DNA of 64,000 bases from Cryptomeria japonica (lineage: Eukaryota; Streptophyta; Pinopsida; Cupressales; Cupressaceae): positions 606,954,677 to 607,018,676 of the forward strand of contig NC_081405.1 of the NCBI RefSeq assembly GCF_030272615.1. Direction: 5' to 3'. Of the stretch, positions 45,462 through 57,667 are shown one piece after another. Position 1 is the stretch's first letter, and each line of letters begins with the position of its first letter. The translations under genes were made by a program, and so were the position numbers. Under the pieces are notes generated by a model. That model ran no database searches, was not told the DNA's origin, and saw nothing but the letters and a program-made list of their open reading frames with translations.

Positions 45462-47734
45462 ATAACTATCAACAGGCTTTCCAGATACTCAAAGATTATC
45501 TTCTAAATCCGCCAGTTTTGATGCCACTAGTTCTAGATCAGCCTTTATTACTATACATATCAGCTACTTCTAAAGCACTGGGGGCACTCTTAGCACAACA
45601 AGTTGCTGAGGGCAAAGAAAAGGCAGTATACTATATCAGTCACACATTGGTGGGATATGAGCTAAACTACACACCAATTGAGCGTGCATGTCTCGCCATG
45701 GTCTTTGCTTTGTAGAAATTATGACATTACATGCTAACTCATAAGACTAAGCTGGTTGCAAGGATCGATCCATTGAAATACCTTCTCAATAAAGCAACAC
45801 TTACTAGATGACTAGCCAAATGGGTAATGATCCTGAGTGAATTCGACATCGAGTATGTGGACAAAAAAGCAATAAAATGACAAGCTATCGTAGATAAATT
45901 AGCAGATGCCCCCATGATAGATGATGTTCCTCTAATTTCAGAATTTCCAGATCAATTCATTTTAATAATGTCACATGCAAAGCCATGGCAACTATACTTT
46001 GATGGCTCATACACACAGCATGGGGCAGGAGCTGGCATCCTCTTCATAACTCCTCAAGGGGATTCTATACCAAAATCATATCGATTATCATTTCCCTCCA
46101 CTAATAATATAGCAAAATATGAGGCATTAACAACTGGATTACGGATTGCAGTTTAGTGGAAGATCCAGGAACTTCATGTTTTTGGGGACTCTCAACTTGT
46201 AATTCGCCAAGAAACTGATGATTACCAAACAAAGGATGAGAAATTAATGCCTTACAAAAGAATGGTGGATGACCTGAAACAACATTTCACAAAGATAGAC
46301 TATGAGCAGATACCAAGAGAGCATAATCGAGCTGTAGATGCCATGGCTACAATTGCTTCACTGATTGATCTACCTCTAAATGAGACCCGCTATGAGTTCT
46401 TGGTGGATAACCTTTTGGTTCCTTCATATAAAATCACTCCTACTGAGATAATATGTGTCGTTGGTCTTGAGTCCCAGTTATATGGTTCCATTTTCACATA
46501 CCTTCATGATAATACCTTTCCTCCTGACCTATCCAATAACCAACGTCGCACTTTCATTCGCCAATCTTCTCGATACATCATTTTAGCCGATGTCCTATAC
46601 CATCGAGGTCTAGATGGCACTCTTCTTAGATGTTTGGAAAATGACGAATCTCAGATTGCATTAAGTGAAGTAAATGAAGGGATATGTGGTCCACATTCTA
46701 GTGGTCCTACCTTAGCCAAGAAACTTATCGGGATTGGATATTACTGGGCCAATATGGAAAAAGATTCATATCCATTTGTTAGGAAATGTAAGCAATGTCA
46801 ACTTCATGGAGACCTCATCCATGCACCAGCACAAGAACTTCAACCAATTGCGACTCCTTGGCCCTTTTGTCAGTGGGGACTCGATCTCATAGGCAAGATT
46901 CACCCTCCATCCTCCAAGAGTCATAAATTCATTATCACTACCATAGAGTATTTCACAAAATGGATTAGAGCCATGCCTCTCATGCAAGTCACTGGAAAAC
47001 AAATTGCTACATTCATTCTCAACTATATCATTTGTCGATACGGTATTCTTGTTTCCATTATCACCGATAACGGGCGTCCCTTCAAAAATAAGGATGTTCG
47101 TGAACTCTATGACCGCTTCCATATTTCCCATCATTTCTCCACACCATATTACCCCCAAGGTAATGGTCAAGCTGAGGTGTCTAATAAAACAATCCTTAAA
47201 ATCTTAAAAAAGACAGTCGATGATGCTGGCCATAATTGGCATATCCAACTTAATCCCGCACTTTGGGCCTACCGCACAAGTGTCCACACACCTACAGGAG
47301 CTACACCCTATTCACTTGTCTACGGCGCTGAAGCTATCTTGCCTATTGAGGTCAAGATACCCTCTTTACAAGTCTCTTTGCAAAACATTATCAGTGATGA
47401 AGACTACAGGGTCTCTCACTTACAAGAACTTGAACTATTGGATGAATGAAGACAAACTGCTTTTAATCATCTCAAGGCTTATCAACAATGAATGAGTCGC
47501 AGCTACAATCACAAAGTTAAGCCTCGCACATTTGAAGTAGGTGATTTGGTTCTCAGAGAAAACCCCAAAAATCAACAAGACAGAGAGAAGAAGGGCAAGT
47601 TCGAACCAAACTGGCTTGGTCCTTACATCATTACAGCAGCATATGGATCTGGGGCATATCAACTCTCAAACATAGAGGGTGAACATTTAGAGGATCCTAT
47701 CAACAGCATGCACCTTCACAGGTTTTACACATAG
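45462..47734 (+). pseudogene. pol: Element B right part: RNase H, archaeal RNase H, integrase, decayed
   Basis: Begins in mid-pol at the point equivalent to A 7689, directly after element D. RNase H, archaeal-type RNase H (YFDGSY near 45990) and integrase (GLDLIG near 46877, TDNG near 47065, GQAEVS near 47165, FEVGDLVLRENP near 47530) are in one frame. Stops at about 45713, 45720, 45808, 45879, 46154, 47447 and 47489. Most fit CAG, CGA or GGA becoming stops. The RT catalytic region is absent. Its assignment to the same element as 20852-27666 rests on family, orientation and order. Confidence 0.85.
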
Positions 47735-47796
47735 CTCTTCAGAGTATCCTAATTCAAAATACAAAAAAAATCATAAAACAAAAAATATCGTTACTT

Positions 47797-47941
47797 GGTG
47801 AAAACCTAGCAAACAGGCACCTCGTGACACAAAAAAAATAAAAAAATAAAAAAAGTAAAGAAAAACATTTCATCCAACGGTGAAAACCACTTCGGTGGCA
47901 CCCTGGGCAAGTACCATGGTGAAAACTGGGTCACTGGTGCC
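47797..47941 (+). ncRNA. Three bulged hairpins in the element B 3' UTR
   Basis: Homologous to 10033-10180. Units 1 and 2 have CACC instead of CGCC in the outer strand, which pairs perfectly with GGTG. Unit 2 keeps CCAC/GTGG with loop TTCG. Unit 3 keeps pairing only with G-T wobbles. C-to-T decay alone could give some of these changes. Confidence 0.6.
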
Positions 47942-48653
47942 ATGCGTAGAGACATTGCTCCTCCCTCTTTCAGGATTCCATTTCATCCTTCACTTTGCAC
48001 ACACTCACGACCTATTCATCCATAATAAACATACACATTCCCATCATGGCTTGTTATTGATCTACCCAAGATTCGTTAGCCATCCATAATAACCTCCCTT
48101 TTCACTTTTCTCCATTCATAATAAATCAGGTCTTATATGTGGCTAAGGCAAATCCTATGTCTAGTGATGGGTGTGGAACTAAGAGCACCACAGGTTTCAA
48201 GGAGTACAATTTCTTCCAGTTTTCTTCAGTCTATCCGTGCACAATCCACAATAAAGAAGCACTTGCATCACCAATCCGCAATAAAGTTCCCTCTTCTTCG
48301 CAATAAAGTATCAATTGCATGGATTTAGTCAGTTTCAGATAAGACACAACAACAACAATGGGCTTCAACAAATCAAATCTTTCAACAGACTCAGACAACA
48401 TTATGGTTCAGTGCTATCTATCCTTTTTGTGAAAGTAAAACACTGTGACCACAATCAAATAAGACTTATACAAGTAACAAGAGACACTAAACTTGAGGAC
48501 TACAGTGGATGTTGGTGTCGAGGCTTGGTGTTATTTTGATTTTATCTTTTGGTGACATGTCTTTTAGCTTTTCTAGGATGTCTTTGACTAGAAAGGCGAG
48601 GATGGGGTATGGTCACCTATTTTTCTTTGCTATCTGTGGATTGTCTCTTAGTA
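47942..48653 (+). other. Element B 3' UTR, cut by the copia element
   Basis: Homologous to A 10181-10903, including the AATAAA words (48020-48310). The copia LTR starts at 48654, and the expected target duplicate is TAGTA (48649-48653). Confidence 0.65.
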
Positions 48654-50274
48654 TGTTGGCATTATGTGAACCGGCATGAGTCTCATGTGAATCGGCATGA
48701 AGACATAATGATATTGTATGTTGTCATTGATGTCAATATGAGACAGTGTGAACAGGCACATGTGATAAGTAAAGAGAGAGGAACTGACATTTGTGTGAAC
48801 CGGTTTATATGCCAAAGTGAAGCGGCATATTTGTTCAAAGATGAACTGGCATGTAGCTATGGGAACCGGCACATGGAAGCACTGTATGACTACCGGTTGG
48901 TAGGCAGCTTCCACTTCGGGGTATCCAGTTGGAGTACCTCAAGTCTGTGTGACTCAATCGGTGATCCCTGTGTGATGAGTTAGCAGTATGATGGAGGATA
49001 GATCGTGTTGCCATGTAAGCTCTGTGCACGTGAAGGATCTTGCATGAAGATGACTATTCCTATCTACCTCAGGAATGTGCGAAGTCTGTCAAACGGTGAT
49101 AACACGTGATGGGTTATCAGCCACCATGAAAACGATGGATAATGGATGATGGAGAATGTCTTGAGATCGATTCAAGATTGTTGCATTTAATGCAGTATGA
49201 TTCAACGGTCAGGATCGAACCGTTTTGAATTGCTCAACATGACAGGCTTAGGGTTCAAGGTTTTTGCTACCAACCTGTATGTTTCCTATAAGGTTGATGT
49301 TGGGTTTTTGTATGAGGTTGTTGGCAAAATTTGTGAGTGTGTATCCAAGGGAAGTGATACGTGATTCTTGCCAGACCAAAGGAGAGCAGAAATATCTGCA
49401 AAGTGAATGTGCAGAAGGTGAAGAGGTGCCAAAATGGATCTGCATTAGCATTGAGTGTTGTTAATAGATCATTGTAATACCTATTGATCTCTAACCACTT
49501 CAACAGTTGTAAAATCCCCTAACAGGGTAGCCTTAACTGGCTTGATTCAAAATCCTTTAAATCAGGTGGTCTTAACCAGCTTGTTTCAAATCCCTTAATC
49601 GGGTAACTCGAGGCTAATGAGTTCTGAGAAGCTAGAGAAGCTTAGGAGATCCTTTCAGCTATTGAGTTCTTAAAATCCTCTAACAAGGTGACCCTACCGG
49701 GTTTAACCCTTAACCGGGTATCCCTTAACTAGGTGATCCCTAACAGGATCGATTCCTACCATAACCAATTGTAATGTCCTTAACCGGATAAGGCTCCTAA
49801 CAGAGCGGACTTCCAAAGAGTTCAAAAAGAATCTTGTGGGTATTCATCCCCACCGTGGTTTTTCCTAGTTGGGTTTCCACGTGAAAAATATGTGTGTCAT
49901 GTGAAATGCTTTTGTCTTGTGATGCTTTATTTTATCTGTTAAGCACATGAAGGTTCTATGTTTTATGCCTGTCTATAAAACATATTGAACTCACTGTTGT
50001 GAAAATCTGATGGTTAAGTTTTCTTGTTTATGCATGAAAATATAATGATATTGTGGTATTGAGATAAGAGGAAAGCTTATTGAGTGACCGGTTCATGACT
50101 GATTGAGATATACTGGATGTTACCGGTTGCACTCTGTTTTACCGGTATCCCTGTTTATCAGTCATTTGGAGTATTTGCTGTCAAACCGGTTTTGGACTGG
50201 TTTTTGTGTTTGTACTGATTCACCCCCCCCTCTCAGTACCGGTTTGGTACTAGTGGTTCATCATTGAGTTATCA
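48654..50274 (+). repeat. 5' LTR of the copia element
   Basis: About 1.62 kb from TGTTGGCATT to GTTATCA, placed by the PBS two bases further on. U3 (48660-48880) has about seven copies of a TGAACCGGCAT-like word. A second array of CCTTAACCGGGT-like words lies at 49508-49812. Confidence 0.75.
49508..49812 (+). repeat. CCTTAACCGGGT-type repeat array in the copia LTR
   Basis: About nine degenerate copies such as CCCTAACAGGGTAGCC, CCCTTAATCGGGTA, CCTTAACCGGATA. Many are short imperfect inverted repeats (CC..GG around TAAC). Non-coding. Confidence 0.65.
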
Positions 50275-50276
50275 AT

Positions 50277-50288
50277 TGGTATCAGAGC
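50277..50288 (+). other. Primer-binding site of the copia element
   Basis: TGGTATCAGAGC, the standard complement to the 3' end of plant initiator tRNA-Met. Confidence 0.92.
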
Positions 50289-50343
50289 TCTCCAGGTCCT
50301 CTGTGCTGTAAGCTTAATCGCTTGAGGAAAAGATCCTAGTCAA

Positions 50344-51340
50344 ATGATGAAGAGGGAAGGTCCAAAGTTTAACAGGAAAAATTTGGTATATGGAAAGACA
50401 AAATGAAGATATTCATCAAAAGCATGGGTGTTCAACACTGGAGTTATGTTGAAAATGTATATGTTGTTCCTACCGGTACTCTCACCGATGACCAAAAGAG
50501 AGAGATACAAGAAAATAGGCAAGTCATGGAAGCCCTCATCAGTAGCCTATCTGACATTGAATTTATTGATGTTCAGGACAAGGCAAATCCCAAAGAGGTA
50601 TGGGATGCTCTTGAAAATATCTAGGGTGGTGATGAGCATGTAAAACAGGCCAAGTAAGAGAGCTTGAGAGGAAAGCTTGAAGACATGCGGATGGTTGAAG
50701 GAGAGACCATTCAACAGTATGGAATAAGAATCAAAATAGTTGTTGGAGAAATAAAGAGTGCAGGTGGCAAAATAGAAGATTCCACTGTGGTAAGTAAAGT
50801 CCTGAGATCCCTGTTGCTGGTCTATGCAATAAGGGTTGTTGCTATTCAGGAGCTGAGATCAATAGACAAGTCTAAGGCATCCTTGGACTCCATCATAGCC
50901 AAGTTGACAGCCTATGAGCTGAATAGTTTTGATGGTAGTGTTCAAAAGATAGAATCAGCTTTTAAAGCTTCTGTTATACCATCTAGAAAAGGAAAAGAGA
51001 CTAGCACTAGTGGGGAACCTAGTCAGAATAGAGAAATGAAGGATGAAGAGTTTCTGATGGAATTTGAAGCTCTTCTAGCCAGGAGATTTCCAAAAGGAAC
51101 CGGTAAATATAAAGGTAAGCTTCCTTTGAAATGTTTCTCATGTAACCGAATAGGACATATTGCTATGAACTGTCCTAAAAGTGATAACAAGGATAAACCA
51201 GAAAGGTTCAAGAAATTCAAAGGAGGAAACCAGAGAAATTGTTTTGTGGCAGTTGATGAAGGTGTCACAGATGAGGAATCGGAAGATGAAGAGAATGAAG
51301 ACATTGTGTTTGTTGCTGTAAAGGAAGATATGGCAGACAA
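50344..51340 (+). pseudogene. gag: Copia gag, decayed
   Basis: The start is probably ATG at 50344 or 50347 (MKREGPKF). A one-base loss in a T-run near 50381 shifts the frame, after which KMKIFIKSMG continues. Stops at 50622 and 50655. The rest is open and carries the CCHC zinc knuckle CFSCNRIGHIAMNC at 51131-51172, as expected for nucleic-acid binding. An acidic stretch leads into protease without a frame change. Confidence 0.88.
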
Positions 51341-52880
51341 GAAGGCTCTTGTCTCCTGGTTTGATGATTCCAATGAGTGGATCATTGACAGTGGTTGTTC
51401 TGACCATATGACTAGTGACCGAAGCAAGTTTCTATCCTTAGAGGAGTATGATGGTGGTCTGGTTCACTTTGGCAATGATGCACCATGCATGGTAAAAGGC
51501 AGAGGGTCCATCTCTTTGAATGGAAAGAGTAGTGCTGACAATGTGTACTGGGTTGATGGTCTCAGACACAACCTTCTAAGTGTTGCCCAGCTAAATGACA
51601 GTGGTCTCACTCTGCAATTCAAGAATGGAATTTGCAGAATCAAAGGTAAAGATGGTAAATTGGTAGCCACCGGCATGCAGACTAAAGGTAACCTATTTCA
51701 TCTGATTGCAAATATAAGTACATGTCTTATGGCTAAGATTGATGATAGCTGGATATGGCATAGGAGATTCTGCCATGTGAACTTTGACAATATTGTGAAG
51801 GCTAGTAAGATCAAGGCAGTTAGAAGGTTGCCAATGTTGAGCAAACCGGATAATACCCTGTGTAGAGAATGCCAATTGGGGAAAATGTCTTCCTCAACCT
51901 TTAAAGGTAAATCTTTCACTGCTGACAACTTGCTTGATCTTGTGCATACTGATTTATGTGGTCCTATGAAAACTAGAAGTGTGCAGGGTGATAGATACTT
52001 CATGATTCTCACTGATGACTACTCAAGAATGATGTGGGTCACATTCTTGAAAGACAAGTCTGAAGCTTTTGGGAAATTCAAAGCTTTCGGAGCATTAGTG
52101 GAGAAGGAAAGTGGTAAAAGGATCAAATGTCTCAGAACTGATCAAGGAGGGGAATTCACTTCAAGTGAATTGAACAAGTATTGTGAAAAATTTGGCATCA
52201 AGAGACAGTTGTCTGCCCCCCGGACTCCATAGCAGAATGGCCTAGCAGAGAGGAATAACCGGACTATGGTTGAAGTAGCTAGAACCATGTTGATCCAAGG
52301 AAAGGTTGCTCACACCTTTTGGAGAGAAGCGGTGAGCACAATAGTCTACACTATGAACCAGGTACTCATCAAAAAGGGTAAGGACAAAACTCCTTATGAG
52401 TATTGGACCGCTAAGACACATGTGGTTAACTACTTTAAGGTATTTGATAGCAAATGTTACATCAAGAGGAGTGAACATCAGGGCAAATTTGAAGCTAAAT
52501 GTGATGAAGGAATATTTCTAGAATATTCCACCAAGAGTAAAGCTTTCAAGTGCTACAACAATAGGACTCAGAAAATTATGGAAAGCATCAATGTAAGAGT
52601 TGATGAATCCTCTGAGAAGACTGAGAAAACCAGTAGTGAGCAAGTTGTAAATGAACCGGTTGCAACCTTCTAGGAACCGGTTGTCAGTCAACCTAGTACC
52701 AGTAATAGTGTTCTTGAACCAGTGAATGCTGATACTGATAAAGATGAGGATGAAGAAGAAAAGCAAGAAGAACCAATTAAGACCATTCCTCGGTATGTCA
52801 AGTTGAATCATGATCCCAAGTAGATCATAGGTGATAAGGATGCAGGAATCTTTACTAGAAGAAAGATCAGAGAAAACTTA
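51341..52880 (+). pseudogene. pol: Copia protease and integrase, decayed
   Basis: The protease motif IIDSGCSDHMT lies near 51382. Integrase has HRRFCHVN near 51760 and CRECQLGK near 51862 (zinc-binding part). Catalytic residues are in HTDLCGPM (51947), RTDQGGEF (52135) and GLAERNN (52241). A stop at 52230 fits CAG to TAG in the usual PQQNG motif. Further stops at 52671 and 52822 lie in the linker to RT. Confidence 0.9.
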
Positions 52881-54218
52881 TGTATGATCTCTGAATTTGA
52901 CCCTAAATCATTCAAAGAGACTCATAAAGATGAAGACTGGATCAAGGCAATGGAAGAAGAACTTGACCAGATAGAGAAAAATGGTACATGGTCCTTGGTA
53001 CCCAGACCAAAGCATAAAAATGTCATTGGCACCAAATGGGTGTTCAGAAATAAGTTGACTGAGGATGGCACAGTGATTAGGAATAAAACTAGACTGGTAT
53101 GCAAAGGATATGCTCAAGAAGAAGGTGAAGACTACGGGGAAACCTTTGCTATTGTAGCCAGATTGGAAGGAGTTCGTATGCTTCTTGCATATGCAGCTTT
53201 TAAGAGGTTCAAGGTATATCAAATGGATGTAAAATCTGCATTCCTAAATGGTGTACTTGAAAAGGAGGTATATATTGAGCAACCAGATGGGTTTACCCTA
53301 TCTGAAGATAGTGACATGGTATGTAGGCTACATAAAGCATTATATGGTCTAAAGCAAGCACCTAGGGCATGGTATGAGCGCCTACATTCCCATCTTGTGC
53401 AGATTGGATTTGAGAGAACAAGTGAAGATAGCAATATCTACTTGAAGTCTGAAGAAGATCAAATTCTGATCTGTGAAGTTTTTATTGATGACATCATCTT
53501 TGGTGGAGATGACAAGATGAGTCATGAGTTTGCTGATGAGATGAAGAAAGAGTTTGAGATGTCACTCATAGGGGAGATTAAGTTCTTCATTGGACTATAG
53601 ATCCAGCAAATGAAAGATGGAATCTTCATCACTCAGTCCAAATATGTCAAAGAAGTGTTGAAGACTTTTGGCATGGAAGATAGCAAACCGGTTGGTACAC
53701 CGATGGTGACCGGTTGCAAATTGACAAAGGAGGATGATTCCGCACTGGTTGATGAGAAGGAATACTGATAAATGATTGGTAAGTTGCATTATGTAGTGCA
53801 TAGCAGACCGGATATTGCACATGCAGTTGGCATCACTGCAAGGTTCCAGAAGAGTCCAAGAGAATCTCACTTAAGTGCAATCAAGCGGATTCTTAGGTAT
53901 CTAAAGGGAACAGTTGACTATGGATTGTGGTACCCATACAACAATAATTTCAATTTGAAAGTATTCACAGATGCTGATTGGGCCGGTAATGTGGATGACT
54001 GGAAGAGCACAACCGGTGGTGCATTCTTTCTCGGTAGTAGACTAGTCTCATGGATGAGTAAAAAGTAGAGTTGTATCTCTCAGTCTATAGCGGAAGTGGA
54101 GTATGTTGCAGCTTTCATGAACTGCACTCAGAAAATCTGGATGAAGCATGTACTGGAAGGCTTCAAGATCCCTGTGTCTGAACCGGTAAGTATATTCTGT
54201 GATAACACAAGTGCTATC
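52881..54218 (+). pseudogene. pol: Copia RT and RNase H, cut by element C
   Basis: RT has [54 protein letters not shown] and the catalytic FIDDIIFGG near 53488. Stops at 53598 (CAG to TAG in GLQIQQ), 53766-53771 (two in a row) and 54066. RNase H is visible as FTDADWAG (53968) and EVEYVAA (54096). It ends at CDNTSAI, where element C begins at 54219. Confidence 0.92.
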
Positions 54219-54972
54219 TGTAGACACCTAAAATTGTCCAGTCTAATTAAATAAATATTTTTATTTATTTAATTATTTTAGCCTAATTCATCTATTAATT
54301 AAATAAATCTTTATTTATTTATTTAATTCATTTATCCTCTTCTAGCCTTAATTCTCATTTAAATAAATACATTTATTTATTTAAATTATCCTTTTCCTAA
54401 ATTAAATAAATATTATATTTATTTAATTGATCCCACTTCTTCTATTAATTAAATAAATCTTTATTTATTTAATTAATTCATTAACCTTTTCTACCCATGA
54501 CACATGTCATTCATCTCTTAATTCCTACACTACCTACCCCTCTCATTATTTTCTTATTTCCTCTACCTACCCTCTAATCATAGCCGACCTCTTTTTACAC
54601 CTCTCAATCTTATCCCTCCATTTCATATAGTGTCTTCTATATAAGGAGATGCTTCCTTCATTATCAACCCTAATCAATCTATGCACCCCCCTCGTTGACT
54701 ACTTGACTACACTACGCTTTTGAACATAGGCCATCCTACTTGCAACCACATTCCGTTCTTTGTTGAGCTCTTGTGCACATAAAATCTGAGAGCAAATATA
54801 TCAAGCAAGATCAATGGAGATAGGAAGAATGGAGATCCAAACCCTATTGGACATGTGATAGCATAATCTTTGTGATTTCATTTGATTTGCATTGTCTTAG
54901 GTAATCTTCATATGTTATGGTGGATCTTTGTTGTTGTTAGGCTAGGGTTTTGTGGTTGAATTCATTTAGACT
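54219..54972 (+). repeat. 5' LTR of element C, 3' end missing
   Basis: Matches the B LTR through TGAATTCATTTAG, then diverges. The last 50-60 bp of the LTR and the primer-binding site are not found. The TATA box lies at 54637-54647. Confidence 0.8.
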
Positions 54973-55084
54973 AGGGACATGTATTTTTGTTAGATCTGTG
55001 TTTTTTGCAGATTTTTCTAACCTTATATTGTTGTTTTATAAAACAATTTGGAGAATAATCTTGTGCAGCTAGGGTTTTGGACAC

Positions 55085-55935
55085 AAAATCAATATCTTGG
55101 AGAGATTTGATCATATCTCACAAACGGCTTGGAAATTTTGTACCAACTTTTTTTCAGGTTGAAGAAAGTATTAGGAGCTCTCAATCCAAAATTCAGAATT
55201 TTTGGAGCACATTTTCATTTTCTATGATTTTTCATAAAAAAATAATTTTGAGAGAAAACGAGAGAATTTTTTGGATTTTTTTACATTTTTGGAAATCTCT
55301 CATAATTATACATAGGATTTGTTCTTTGTGATTTTAATTTTGATGCAAAATATTTCCCTAAAAATTGGATCTTTAAAAATTAAAATTTTTCCTTATTTTG
55401 ATCAGATCTCACAAACGGCATTGAATTTTGGCATCAAATTTTTTGTGCAGGTCAGGAAAAGTATCAAAAGGATTTAGTAAAAATTTCATATTTTTTGGAC
55501 CAATTTTAAAATTTATATAAATTTTTTATGAGTTTTCATAAAAAATTAATTTTGAGAGAAAATTAGCAATTTTTTTGGATTTTCTTACATTTTTGGAAAT
55601 ATCTCATAATTATACATAGGATTTGTTTTTTGTGATTTTAAATTTGATGCAAAATCATTCCTCAAAAATCAGATCTTTGAAAATTAGGGTTTTGCATTAT
55701 TTTACTCATATCTCACAAACTGCTTGGATTTATTGCAGAAATGTTTTTATGCAAGTTTGGAAGACCATCAAGACTCTTCAATAAAAATTTTAGATTTTTT
55801 GGATTGATTTTGCATTTTATATGAATTTTTTATGATTTTTCATAAAAAAATTAATTTTTGGAGCAAATTAGCAAATTTTTTGGATCTTCTTACATTTCTG
55901 GAAATCTCTTGAAATTTTATAGGTGGTCTTTTTTT
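55085..55935 (+). repeat. Three tandem copies of a ~300-bp unit in the element C leader
   Basis: Units begin near TCTCACAAACGGC at 55116, 55407 and 55711 and share ATTTTTGGA, TTTTTCATAAAAA and CTCATAATTATACATAGGATTTG segments. They replace the PBS and repeat cluster 1. Not present in A or B. Confidence 0.8.
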
Positions 55936-55959
55936 ATGATGAATCAGATCTTTGAATTG

Positions 55960-57000
55960 GTCAACAAAATGCATTCTTGAAGGCCCCTATTTCACAAAGT
56001 CTTTTGGATCTAAAATTTACCTAACTTGTGTGCTTGCAGGAAGGGGTGATTATTTCAAACAATCCAAACTACTAATAAATCTTTGTTGTAGGTCCTTGGC
56101 AAGGGTTTTTGGATTTTTATTGTGTGCCTTGTTTTCATAGACTAGCAAACACTTCAATTGGTGCACTAAAATTGAATCATTGTCTTTTGTGTCTTGAGCA
56201 ATAGGCTCTTTTTGTTTAATCTTTAGAGGGCCTGTCTTCCCGTGTGGTCATTAGGACTACTAGTAAGAAGAGAACGACCCAAGTGGTAGCGAGGAAAACC
56301 CACCTCTTCCGAACCACTATAAACAATTGTATTCATGGTGAAAACTATGGATAACGTGTGTTGATTAGTTCATACCGACACTATGTCTCCCCATAAACCC
56401 GTTTGATTAAATTTATTTGATCAGTTGTAGGGCGTAACCCCTACCGGCTGAGAGCCTTCTGTATTTACAGAGCTGAAAGTGCCACATGTATGGCCACACG
56501 AGCGGATGCCCTTACTAGCACCTTTTTGTTTTAGAAGCCAAAATCCTTCTAGTTGTTGAGGCAAGAGGTCGGACCTCTGGTAGTGGCCCACACACATACG
56601 GTTCTTAGTAGAGATACAAAGTTCGCCACGGGGAGTTTTCGTGGGGACTGATGCTTGGCTGACCCAAGAAGTGAGTGCCGAGGGTGGAGCCAGTGAGGTC
56701 AAGCATCTAAGTATCTCTCTGAATAGCATAGCCTCGGGGATAAAACCTCATGTGGGATCAACAACTATTGTCTTGGCTAGCCATAAGAATTGTACTTGAC
56801 TTATTTTAAACATTCAAAACATTCAAAACCAAACAGCAAAACATTTTTACATCAAACAACACACTTTTCTTAGAGTCATTTTGAGTCTAGACACTTGCAA
56901 ACATTGGGTCTTCATCAACACCGTGTCCTCTTGTCATGACAAACAGTCAAACAGTCAGATTTCGTCACAACAAAAATGACTTCACAGATTGGAAAAAATT
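55960..57000 (+). other. Element C conserved leader
   Basis: Homologous to 540-1600 in A, with both short hairpins (CTGTA/TACAG near 56456, GAGGT/ACCTC near 56566). Non-coding. Confidence 0.55.
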
Positions 57001-57017
57001 GCACAAATTTTGCAGAA

Positions 57018-57205
57018 ACGCGTCTGTGTCTGACATAATAGCGTCTGTGTTGTATAACCGCGTCTGTGTTGTATAACCATGTCTGTGTTTCCAAGTTCAA
57101 CAGTGCACTTTACAAAAATCTTAGAAACGCGTCTGTGTTAAACAGAACCACGTCTCTGTCAGGAAATCGCATCTGTGCAGTATATAGGCGCGTCTGTGTT
57201 CAGAA
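57018..57205 (+). repeat. Element C leader repeat cluster 2
   Basis: About eight GCGTCTGTGT-type motifs homologous to cluster 2 of A and B. Cluster 1 is absent. Confidence 0.75.
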
Positions 57206-57667
57206 TTGAAAAAATTTTACAGGCCAGCAAACAAACACAGTCAGTTTCAGAATTCTTGAGCTTCCTAGGTTATTTCTCCAGGGTTTCATTTAGCATTCAA
57301 CCTGTCTTTGGGTCTCACAAAGTCCATCATTGCTTTACATCTTGCATTAAATTAACATTTGTCTAAACTTGAGTCAAAAGGTCACTTGCTTGTCCTCATC
57401 ATACTTTGTCAACACTTGCTTGTCCTCATCAAGGTCTATCACCTTTGGGTCTCATTTGGTCTTACTTAGAGTCAAGGTCAATTTACCTCATCAAGAGAAA
57501 CTATCCTCTCTTTGGAAGTCACACTTACTCTACTACATACATACTTGGTCTTACACTTTGGACATTTCAAGTACACCTTAGATTCATTTACATTCCATCC
57601 AACTCTTGGTCTTCCATACTTTTTCCATTTTCATCTAGTCTCACACATCTCGGTCAATACCTAGTTC

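Larger units (their letters stand above)
48654..54218 (+). mobile_element. Ty1/copia element, 3' end beyond the insertion of C
   Basis: 5' LTR, initiator-Met PBS, and gag-PR-INT-RT-RNase H in copia order (integrase before RT). It is inserted in the 3' UTR of element B and cut inside RNase H at 54218 by element C. The remaining RNase H and 3' LTR must lie outside the window. Confidence 0.93.

Noticed and set aside
55077-55331. 84-codon frame in the element C tandem repeats
   Set aside because: Not maintained in the other two tandem units.
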